6,362 nt of DNA. Source: an uncultured Clostridia bacterium (GTDB taxonomy: Bacteria > Bacillota > Clostridia > Lachnospirales > Lachnospiraceae). The stretch covers positions 1 to 6,362 of the forward strand of contig CAMWWW010000141.1 of the NCBI GenBank assembly GCA_947178015.1, written 5' to 3'. Every line of letters starts with the position of its first letter. Within the stretch, counting starts at the first letter, position 1. Both the position numbers and the translations under genes were made by a program. The notes under the pieces were generated by a model, which was not told the DNA's origin, ran no database searches, and saw nothing but the letters and a program-made list of their open reading frames with translations. Positions 1 to 4,931 of the stretch are shown piece after piece.

Positions 1-600
1 TCTTTATTTTATGTGGCTAAGATGTATACCGAACAAATTTCATCTGGACAGGACTATTCTGTATTTAAAAAATGTGTTAATATTAGTATTATAGACTTTG
101 TATTATTTCCAGAAAACGAAGAATTCTATTCCTGCTTCCACATACGTGAAGATACACGTCATACAATATATTCTAATAAAATGGAATTCCACCTTGTGGA
201 ACTACCCAAATTGCCCAAGGAACTAAAAGAAGCTCACAACAATATCCTTCTATGGGCTAAATTTATTAATGCAGAACGAAAGGAGGAGTTTGATATGTTA
301 GCAGAAAAGGACCCCTACATTGGAAGCGCCTATCAACAATTACAAATTATCAGCCAAAATAAAGAAAAACGCCTAGAATATGAAGCAAGAGAAAAAGCGA
401 TCCGTGATCATAACCAGCTTTTATTTGAAGCAGAACAACGCGGAATTCAACTTGGGGAGCAGCAAGGAAGAGAATTCGAAGCAGAACGTATTAACAAACT
501 CAATACCTTACTACTTCAGCATAAACGCTATGATGATTTAGAACGTTCTGCTAATAATAGAGATTTTCAGCAAAAACTCCTATCTGAATATGGAATATAA
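1..600 (+). CDS. Rpn-family recombination-promoting nuclease / PDDEXK transposase-like protein, C-terminal part (5' end outside window)
   Basis: The reading frame is open from base 1 to the TAA at 598-600, giving 199 visible residues. The family pattern continues upstream of the GTG at 13, so that GTG is not the real start and the gene is cut by the window edge. Family recognition rests on the segment around AKMYTEQISSGQDY, the IIDFVLFP strand, the FHIRED block, the HLVELPKLPKEL block and the charged helix around KRLEYEAREKAIRDHN. These are typical of the Rpn/COG5464 group of PD-(D/E)XK DNA endonucleases, often annotated as transposases. In this family the catalytic acidic residues lie nearer the N-terminus, so activity cannot be judged here. 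The C-terminus is glutamine- and glutamate-rich and likely helical, with a glycine-spaced stretch (RGIQLGEQQGRE). Known roles of the family are DNA cleavage, recombination promotion and phage defence. The role here is inferred. The gene is AT-rich and prefers GAA over GAG (22 to 3). A strong terminator follows. Confidence 0.85.
   Translation, partial: SLFYVAKMYTEQISSGQDYSVFKKCVNISIIDFVLFPENEEFYSCFHIREDTRHTIYSNKMEFHLVELPKLPKELKEAHNNILLWAKFINAERKEEFDMLAEKDPYIGSAYQQLQIISQNKEKRLEYEAREKAIRDHNQLLFEAEQRGIQLGEQQGREFEAERINKLNTLLLQHKRYDDLERSANNRDFQQKLLSEYGI
281..286 (+). promoter_or_regulatory. Internal Shine-Dalgarno site AGGAGG within the Rpn gene
   Basis: AGGAGG sits 8 bases before an in-frame ATG at 295, which is ideal spacing for initiation. 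It is as good as the ribosome sites of the other genes here (for example 4917-4923). It is built from the codons AAG GAG GAG for Lys-Glu-Glu. No convincing promoter with both a -35 and a -10 was found just upstream. Only isolated -10-like hexamers are present between about 162 and 182, so initiation would probably use the full-length message. Confidence 0.6.
295..600 (+). CDS. Candidate nested in-frame small protein (RpnS-like intragenic product), 101 aa
   Basis: This frame starts at the ATG at 295-297, is in frame with the nuclease and shares its TAA. It would give a 101-residue protein beginning MLAEKDPYIG and ending SEYGI. What is seen: a near-perfect Shine-Dalgarno sequence at 281-286 and the same stop codon. 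The product would be the nuclease's C-terminal helical part, without the PD-(D/E)XK core. It includes a charged helix (KRLEYEAREKAIRDHN), a glycine-spaced Gln/Glu-rich stretch and a hydrophilic tail. What is known: for E. coli Rpn nucleases, C-terminal products from internal starts have been reported to bind and inhibit the full-length toxic nuclease. What is inferred: this could be the matching antitoxin. The alternative is that the ribosome site is a by-product of a conserved Lys-Glu-Glu sequence and no separate protein is made. Confidence 0.42.
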   Translation: MLAEKDPYIGSAYQQLQIISQNKEKRLEYEAREKAIRDHNQLLFEAEQRGIQLGEQQGREFEAERINKLNTLLLQHKRYDDLERSANNRDFQQKLLSEYGI

Positions 601-606
601 CATTAC

Positions 607-652
607 AAAAATCCATACAAAACCTGAATCTATATGTTTTGTATGGATTTTT
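607..652. terminator. Bidirectional intrinsic terminator between the Rpn and aminopeptidase genes
   Basis: The arms at 607-623 and 636-652 are perfect 17-bp complements around a 12-base loop. The right arm ends in TTTTT and the left arm begins with AAAAA, so it can stop transcription from both sides. It lies 7 bases after the Rpn stop and about 50 bases beyond the convergent aminopeptidase stop. The stem is AT-rich apart from a central TCCATAC core. Confidence 0.85.
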
Positions 653-702
653 CTCTCAGGGATATTTTCTTTAAATGATTTCCGAAAGAAATCAAACGCA
701 TA

Positions 703-2109
703 TTACATCTCTTTTAAAAATGCCACATACCCTCTCTTTGCTTCATATACATCTGCCTTGCTCACTATCTCCCAAGGTGCGTGCATATTCAGTACGGCAA
801 CTCCACTGTCAATCACTTCCATATTATATACCGCCACATATTTCGCGATTGTTCCGCCGCCGCCCTCATCTACCTTTCCAAGCTCTGCTGTCTGGAAGGA
901 AACTTGATGTTTTTCCATCGCCGCTCGCAGCCTTGCGATATACTCAGGATTCGCATCATTCGAGCTGCTCTTTCCTCTTGCTCCTGTATATTTATTAAAG
1001 GTCAAACCTCTTCCAAAATACGCCGTATTTTTCTTCTCATTTACGGATGGATAATTTGGATCAAATGCCGCGCTCACATCGGAAGAAAGCATTTGAGAAT
1101 TCTGAAGTGCTCTTCTTACCTTAAGCTCTGAATAATCCCCCATACGATCCATCAGCTCCGCCACAGAATTTTCAAAAAATCTTGACTCCATACCAGTAGC
1201 TCCAGTGCTTCCAACCTCCTCCTTATCTACCAGAAGACAGACACATGTTCTGTCCGTCTTATCAAGCTCCAACAGTGCTGTCAGGGAAGTATACGCACAT
1301 ACTCTATCATCATGCCCATATCCCATCACCATGCTTCTGTCAAGTCCATAGTCTCTCGCCTCGCCGGCAGGAACACACTCAATTTCAGCGGAAAGGAAAT
1401 CCTCCTCCTCAAAATTATATTTCTCCATAAGAAGCTTTAAAATATTTGCCTTTACCGAATCCTTTTCTTCTCCCTTTAGCGGGATGCTTCCAATCAGGAT
1501 ATTCAGATCTTCACCCTCCACTACCTTCGAAGCCTTTTTATCCATCTGGCTGGCTGACAGATGTACCAGCAGATCCGATATACCAACCACCGGATCACCG
1601 GGATTGTCGCCAATATTTACCTCTACTTTCGTTCCATCCTTTTTCACTACCACACCATGCAGTGCAAGCGGAAGCGTCACCCACTGGTATTTCTTAATAC
1701 CGCCATAATAATGTGTATCCAGCATAGCCATGCCAGTATCTTCATACAATGGATTCTGCTTTAAATCAAGTCTTGGAGAATCAATATGTGCTCCTAGAAT
1801 CTTCATTCCCTTCTCAAGCGGCTCCTCACCTACCAAATACAGCACCAGCGCCTTATCCATATTATTGTAATAAAGTTTATCGCCGGCCTTTGCCGTTTTG
1901 CCCTCAGCGATCCACTTTTTCAGATCCTGATAGCCTTTTTCCTCCGCCAAGCGGATTGCCTCCTTCACACACTCTCTTTCGGTCTTACAGGTGGAGATAT
2001 ACGCCTTATATCCATCATTATAGCGCATCACTTCCTCCATCTTCGCATCATCATACTTGTTCCATGCGATTCTCTCAAGATCCTTCTTCTTTTCCTTTGC
2101 TCCTTCCAT
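703..2109 (-). CDS. M18 family zinc aminopeptidase
   Basis: This is a complete 468-residue M18 metallopeptidase, the usual length for the bacterial 'aminopeptidase 1' (ApeA-type) group. It is a probable cytosolic enzyme that removes N-terminal residues from peptides using two bound metal ions. The expected sites are visible in order. GAHIDSPRLD supplies a metal histidine (H108) with D110. YGHDDR supplies the bridging aspartate (D267 or D268). DKEEVGSTGATG supplies the catalytic and metal glutamates (E297, E298). SSDVSAAFDPN supplies D344, and NMHAPWEI supplies H443. No signal peptide or membrane segment is seen. The ATG is preceded by TAGGAGGG with a 4-5 base gap. It is the second gene of a two-gene operon, 9 bases after the phosphatase. 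Transcription runs toward the hairpin at 607-652. Substrate preference cannot be read from the sequence, although family members often prefer acidic or hydrophobic residues. Confidence 0.95.
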   Translation of the reverse strand: MEGAKEKKKDLERIAWNKYDDAKMEEVMRYNDGYKAYISTCKTERECVKEAIRLAEEKGYQDLKKWIAEGKTAKAGDKLYYNNMDKALVLYLVGEEPLEKGMKILGAHIDSPRLDLKQNPLYEDTGMAMLDTHYYGGIKKYQWVTLPLALHGVVVKKDGTKVEVNIGDNPGDPVVGISDLLVHLSASQMDKKASKVVEGEDLNILIGSIPLKGEEKDSVKANILKLLMEKYNFEEEDFLSAEIECVPAGEARDYGLDRSMVMGYGHDDRVCAYTSLTALLELDKTDRTCVCLLVDKEEVGSTGATGMESRFFENSVAELMDRMGDYSELKVRRALQNSQMLSSDVSAAFDPNYPSVNEKKNTAYFGRGLTFNKYTGARGKSSSNDANPEYIARLRAAMEKHQVSFQTAELGKVDEGGGGTIAKYVAVYNMEVIDSGVAVLNMHAPWEIVSKADVYEAKRGYVAFLKEM

Positions 2110-2113
2110 GATT

Positions 2114-2121
2114 CCCTCCTA
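2114..2121 (-). promoter_or_regulatory. Aminopeptidase ribosome site overlapping the phosphatase stop codon
   Basis: On the minus strand this reads TAGGAGGG. The TAG stop of the upstream phosphatase gene supplies the first bases of the Shine-Dalgarno sequence of the aminopeptidase, whose ATG follows 4 bases later. Terminating ribosomes would cover the initiation site, so the two genes are likely translationally coupled. Confidence 0.8.
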
Positions 2122-2814
2122 TTTCACATAATATATCCTATCATTATCAAGGCAAATAGCTATTAGCCTGCCTCCAAATAAATAACCCCCATCAATTCCC
2201 ATACGTTTTCCATTCCGCCAGACAACACCCGGCGTCTGCTTCTCTCCCCGCACCCTTTGTATCTCAGAGGTAGGCGTATGACCAAAGATCACCCTTCCCT
2301 CCAGATTAATATCAAATGGATGCATTAAAAACTCCTCCTTCGCCCACAGAAGAGTCTGCCTGTCCTGCTCCTCCATCAGCTCTCTCCACGAAGAATACTG
2401 TTTCTTCTTGGGAATGACTCCACCGTGCACCAGCACAGTGCTGCCAAGAATCTGATAGAGTGGTCTGGTGCTTAAAAAGCGGAAAATCCTCTGCTGCTGT
2501 TCTGCTGACATTCTGTTGTACTCCTCAAAAGTCTCCTCCCCACCATGCTTGAACCACAGCTCCATATCAATAAAATTCCGCTTTCCATACACACGGCTCT
2601 TTAATCCTTCCAGAAGAAATTCTTCATGATTTCCCAAAATCAGCTCCATATTCTCTGTATTCATAATGTGTTCCAGCACACGGAAGGACTCTGGTCCCTT
2701 GTCAATCGTATCTCCAATCACATACAGAAAATCTCTCTGTGAAAAATCAATCTCACGCAACAAATGCAAAAAAGCTTCATAATAGCCATGTATATCTGCC
2801 GTTACATAAATCAT
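2119..2814 (-). CDS. PPP-type metallophosphoesterase (serine/threonine phosphatase / ApaH-like)
   Basis: This is a 231-residue calcineurin-like phosphoesterase of the bacterial PPP group, which includes protein phosphatases of the PrpA type and ApaH diadenosine tetraphosphatases. The metal and catalytic blocks are all present in order: ADIHG (D7, H9), GDTIDKGPES (D35), GNHEE (N62, H63, E64), VHGG (H130) and FGHTP (H179). A C-terminal GIDGG...GRLIAICLD strand pair is also typical. The canonical GDxVDRG block reads DKG here, with lysine in place of arginine, as in many bacterial relatives. The start was moved to the ATG at 2814-2812. It has GGGGGT just upstream, while the ATG four codons earlier (2826) has no ribosome site. 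Homologs of this type also begin MIYVT. The gene leads the operon with the M18 aminopeptidase. Whether it acts on phosphoproteins or dinucleotides cannot be told from the sequence. Confidence 0.9.
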   Translation of the reverse strand: MIYVTADIHGYYEAFLHLLREIDFSQRDFLYVIGDTIDKGPESFRVLEHIMNTENMELILGNHEEFLLEGLKSRVYGKRNFIDMELWFKHGGEETFEEYNRMSAEQQQRIFRFLSTRPLYQILGSTVLVHGGVIPKKKQYSSWRELMEEQDRQTLLWAKEEFLMHPFDINLEGRVIFGHTPTSEIQRVRGEKQTPGVVWRNGKRMGIDGGYLFGGRLIAICLDNDRIYYVK

Positions 2815-2893
2815 ATTTACCCCCATACCACAGACTATGATGGCGCTGCATGAATATCATACACATCCATCGTGAACTCTCTGTCCGTCTCTA

Positions 2894-2921
2894 ATTTTAT
2901 CATAATCCCAAAAAAGTGCAA
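2894..2921 (-). promoter_or_regulatory. Probable sigma-A promoter of the phosphatase-aminopeptidase operon
   Basis: On the minus strand, TTGCAC (2921-2916) and TAAAAT (2899-2894) are separated by 16 bases. Transcription would start near 2887, leaving a leader of about 70 bases before the ATG at 2814. No riboswitch-like structure was recognised in that leader. Confidence 0.55.
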
Positions 2922-2945
2922 GATGCCTAGCCCATCCACTTCTTA

Positions 2946-2963
2946 AATTTTTGTAAAATTCAT
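2946..2963 (+). repeat. AT-rich dyad element upstream of the YcxB-like gene promoter (copy 1)
   Basis: AATTTT-TGT-AAAATT (2946-2960) is a 6-bp inverted repeat around three bases. The 17-base stretch at 2947-2963 matches 16 of 17 positions of 4795-4811, which lies at a similar place before the MATE promoter. It may be an UP-like element or a regulator site. AT richness makes chance similarity possible. Confidence 0.35.
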
Positions 2964-2971
2964 AAAATATG

Positions 2972-3000
2972 CTGTCACAAATGGATTCCTGTGTTATAAT
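2972..3000 (+). promoter_or_regulatory. Promoter of the YcxB-like gene (consensus extended -10)
   Basis: A perfect TATAAT (2995-3000) is preceded by TGT, forming an extended -10. A weak -35, CTGTCA (2972-2977), sits at 17-base spacing. Transcription would start near 3007, giving a leader of about 30 bases with an AGAGG ribosome site at 3024-3028. It lies back to back with the operon promoter at 2894-2921. Confidence 0.7.
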
Positions 3001-3035
3001 AGAAGAATCAACTTGCGCAAAAGAGAGGAAGCCAA

Positions 3036-3563
3036 ATGAACGTAATACGATTTACCTCTACCTTTAAACCAGATGGAAAGGATTATACAAAGATCACTTT
3101 GTGGAACCGTTATATCCAAAACAAAACCTTGCTTGTCACATTGTTTATTCCCACTGCGGGGGCCTTGTATTTCCTCTACACCAATCCGGGCCCATTTTGG
3201 TGGATCTTTATCCTTATTATGCTCTATCCCTTGTACAGCGTAATCGGATTTTCCTTTAAGATAAAAAAGCACTTAAAATTCCGAAGCCCCGCTGACATTG
3301 CCAAAACTGAGTACACTTTTATGAACAATGGCATCCTCGCTGATAGAATGGAGATGCAAAAGCTTGATATGACTCACTGGGAGGATGTCAACACTTTGTG
3401 GGAATTAAAGGATTATCTTCTGTTATACAATAAGGACCGACTTGTATTAGTATTTTCCAAAAAAGATATGGACCCCGGACAGCCCGAACAGATTCGCAGC
3501 TTTATTTTAGAACATCTGTCCGGCAAACAGGGCGGACGTTACAAAAAATCCAGACTCTTCTGA
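3036..3563 (+). CDS. YcxB-like membrane protein
   Basis: This is a 175-residue protein of the YcxB-like type, a family of unknown function in Firmicutes. Residues 1-28 are polar and likely cytoplasmic. Two hydrophobic segments follow at about 31-49 (LLVTLFIPTAGALYFLYT) and 53-73 (rich in W, F, I, L), separated by only a short NPGP turn, so they form a membrane hairpin. The soluble C-terminal domain (about 92-160) has the YcxB pattern: TEYTFMNNGI, then HWEDVNTLWELKDYLLLY, then RLVLVFSKKDM and an EQIRSFILEHL helix. The start has AGAGG 7 bases upstream and a perfect TATAAT promoter. The last residues, KKSRLF, are encoded inside the terminator hairpin. It is a single-gene unit. No function can be assigned beyond a likely membrane-associated role. 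Confidence 0.85.
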   Translation: MNVIRFTSTFKPDGKDYTKITLWNRYIQNKTLLVTLFIPTAGALYFLYTNPGPFWWIFILIMLYPLYSVIGFSFKIKKHLKFRSPADIAKTEYTFMNNGILADRMEMQKLDMTHWEDVNTLWELKDYLLLYNKDRLVLVFSKKDMDPGQPEQIRSFILEHLSGKQGGRYKKSRLF

Positions 3564-3574
3564 GTCTGGATTTT
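3543..3574. terminator. Bidirectional terminator overlapping the YcxB-like stop codon
   Basis: The arms 3545-3557 and 3562-3574 form a perfect 13-bp stem with a 4-base loop. TTTT closes the right side and an A-run (3543-3548) flanks the left. The stop codon TGA (3561-3563) lies at the loop/right-arm junction, so the left arm is coding. It also serves the convergent regulator gene, whose stop is about 35 bases away. Confidence 0.88.
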
Positions 3575-3609
3575 CACACAATTCATCGCATAACGCAAAC
3601 CATTATGTT

Positions 3610-4647
3610 TTATTCCTGTTCCACTAACCTCTGCCATCTCTCGTCATTTTTTAAAAATCCATACTTTTCTTTATCACGAAAGCATTTCAGCAAATTTTCC
3701 TTTATCTTTGCTATAAAGTCCTCTCTTATTTCCTTAAAATCCGTATGTTCATAAAGCAACGCTTTTCTAAAATCTCCAATATGCTCTATATTAGAAAGCA
3801 TTTCTTCCATACAAATAACGATGGAATCGGCATCTTTTTCTATTGTCAAAAGATCCAGCTCACTTGAAATCTCATAATACTTCCCCATTTCAAAACATCT
3901 TGCCAATTCCTTTTGTTTCTCAACAAATCTATGCGCTTTTTCCCTGTCGCTGTCCTGTAAGGCAAGCATATACATGCCATGCAGTTCCATACTTGCCCTC
4001 CGATAATCCGAAAACAAAAGCTCTTCATACGCTTTATATGCTTCCTTTATCCGTCCTGTTTCAGCGTAAATTTGAGCTTGTTTTCTTTTTCTTTCTGGAT
4101 TTTGTATAGAAAAATATTCAAGATACTTTTCTGCTTGCTGATATTGTTTCTTTCTCATATAAAACCCAACCAGCAAATCGGCTGCTCTAATGCGTATTGT
4201 CTCATCCTCACTATCCAACGCACGAATGTACAAAGAGCCTATATATTCATCATAATCGGTTTTATTAGACACGTCCTGCACTATGCGCTGTGCGTCAAAA
4301 ATAACTGCAATATTTAAGATTAATGGTTTACAATTTGGATATTGCTCCAACTTTTTCTTCGCCCACTGAAAAGCCGTATCATAGGATTCTTCTTTTAATT
4401 TCACATCCACTTCACGAACAATCTCGTTTATTTCCTCCCTTGTCAAATCTTCATGAAATGACAACAGCGTATCTAATGAAATCTCTAATAATCTGGCAAT
4501 CGGCACTATAAGTGTAATATCTGGATAGGAATTCTCATTTTCCCACTTATTCACTGCCGAAGCTGTTACGCCAAGACGTCCTGCCATCTCTTCCTGTGTG
4601 AGATTCCTAATCTTTCTGTATTTTCTAATTACTTTTCCTAATGACAT
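3610..4647 (-). CDS. XRE-type HTH transcriptional regulator with TPR-like C-terminal domain
   Basis: This is a 345-residue cytoplasmic DNA-binding protein. Residues 4-60 form a Cro/CI-type helix-turn-helix: KVIRKYRKIRNLTQEEMA, then the recognition helix in VTASAVNKWENENSYPD, then LIVPIARLLEISLDTLL. The remainder is all-helical and TPR-like, with repeat-type pairs near 86-103 (YDTAFQWAKKKLEQYP), 160-180 (GFYMRKKQYQQAEKYLEYF) and 193-211 (YAETGRIKEAYKAYEEL). Helix pairs of this kind usually bind proteins or peptides, so the protein may sense a partner or peptide as RRNPP regulators do. No pheromone-type gene was found beside it. The ATG has AGGAG 8-9 bases upstream. The gene is divergent from the MATE transporter and about 285 bases from it, so the transporter is a plausible target (inference). 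It is noticeably more AT-rich than the transporter. Confidence 0.88.
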   Translation of the reverse strand: MSLGKVIRKYRKIRNLTQEEMAGRLGVTASAVNKWENENSYPDITLIVPIARLLEISLDTLLSFHEDLTREEINEIVREVDVKLKEESYDTAFQWAKKKLEQYPNCKPLILNIAVIFDAQRIVQDVSNKTDYDEYIGSLYIRALDSEDETIRIRAADLLVGFYMRKKQYQQAEKYLEYFSIQNPERKRKQAQIYAETGRIKEAYKAYEELLFSDYRRASMELHGMYMLALQDSDREKAHRFVEKQKELARCFEMGKYYEISSELDLLTIEKDADSIVICMEEMLSNIEHIGDFRKALLYEHTDFKEIREDFIAKIKENLLKCFRDKEKYGFLKNDERWQRLVEQE

Positions 4648-4687
4648 AAAAAATCTCCTTTTATAATGGTTCGTCTATGTTACTATC

Positions 4688-4716
4688 ATCATACCAAACA
4701 AGCCCAAAGCCTACAA
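4688..4716 (-). promoter_or_regulatory. Probable promoter of the HTH-TPR regulator gene
   Basis: On the minus strand, TATGAT (4693-4688) is preceded by TGG, giving an extended -10. TTGTAG (4716-4711) lies 17 bases upstream as a weak -35. Transcription would start near 4681, about 35 bases before the ATG at 4647. Confidence 0.5.
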
Positions 4717-4793
4717 TGGAACCTCTGTAAAATAAATTTCATAAAATTTAACTATCATTCATATTTTTAATCGTTTTTCGCTATTTTTTCTCA

Positions 4794-4811
4794 GATTTTT
4801 GTAAAAATCAT
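4794..4811 (+). repeat. AT-rich dyad element upstream of the MATE promoter (copy 2)
   Basis: GATTTTT-GT-AAAAATC (4794-4809) is a perfect 7-bp inverted repeat. Bases 4795-4811 match 2947-2963 at 16 of 17 positions. It ends 3 bases before the -35 of the MATE promoter. It could be a regulator site, an UP-like element or chance. It has no U-tail placement that would suit a terminator. Confidence 0.38.
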
Positions 4812-4814
4812 CTA

Positions 4815-4843
4815 TTTACAAGGATACAAAAATCCAGTAAGAT
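4815..4843 (+). promoter_or_regulatory. Promoter of the MATE transporter gene
   Basis: TTTACA (4815-4820, 5 of 6 to consensus) and TAAGAT (4838-4843, 4 of 6) are separated by 17 bases. The predicted start near 4850 gives an 80-base leader containing the palindrome at 4871-4880 and the ribosome site AGGAGGG at 4917-4923. Confidence 0.6.
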
Positions 4844-4859
4844 ATGTTTGTTTGTCTTT

Positions 4860-4886
4860 TTGCCGCAGCTCACAATTGTGGCGCAA
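4860..4886 (+). promoter_or_regulatory. Operator-like palindrome CACAATTGTG in the MATE leader
   Basis: CACAATTGTG (4871-4880) is a perfect 10-base palindrome about 20-30 bases after the predicted transcription start. It is nested in looser outer arms TTGC (4860-4863) and GCAA (4883-4886). This position suits a repressor site that blocks the polymerase, and dyads of this style are bound by MarR-type and other dimeric repressors. No MarR gene lies in the window. A role for the nearby HTH-TPR regulator is only inference. Confidence 0.35.
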
Positions 4887-4931
4887 GAAAAATGACAAGG
4901 ATAACTTCAAGGTCCAAGGAGGGAATATGAT

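Noticed and set aside
13..15. GTG at 13 as the start of the Rpn gene
   Set aside because: The frame is open to base 1 with family-like sequence before it (SLFY then VAKMYTEQ), and there is no ribosome site. The gene continues out of the window.
665..692. Weak TTTCTTT/AAAGAAA hairpin after the aminopeptidase gene
   Set aside because: It is an A/T-rich 7-bp stem without a G+C core; the strong hairpin at 607-652 explains termination.
590..2111. Several plus-strand open frames of 60-120 codons opposite the aminopeptidase
   Set aside because: They are antisense to a clear M18 gene, have low-complexity Ser/Pro/His-rich translations and lack ribosome sites.
2824..2826. ATG at 2826 as the phosphatase start
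   Set aside because: There is no Shine-Dalgarno sequence upstream, while the ATG four codons later has GGGGGT just before it and matches the usual N-terminus of the family.
2994..3272. Minus-strand frame of 92 codons over the YcxB-like gene start
   Set aside because: It is antisense to the promoter and a well-supported gene, with no ribosome site or family resemblance.
3843..4511. Open frames opposite the HTH-TPR regulator
   Set aside because: They are shadows of an AT-rich coding strand, giving Phe/Ile/Leu-rich translations with no recognisable family and no initiation signals.
4828..4837. AAAAATCCAG resembling the left arm of the 3543-3574 terminator
   Set aside because: There is no complementary right arm nearby. 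It lies within the spacer of the MATE promoter.
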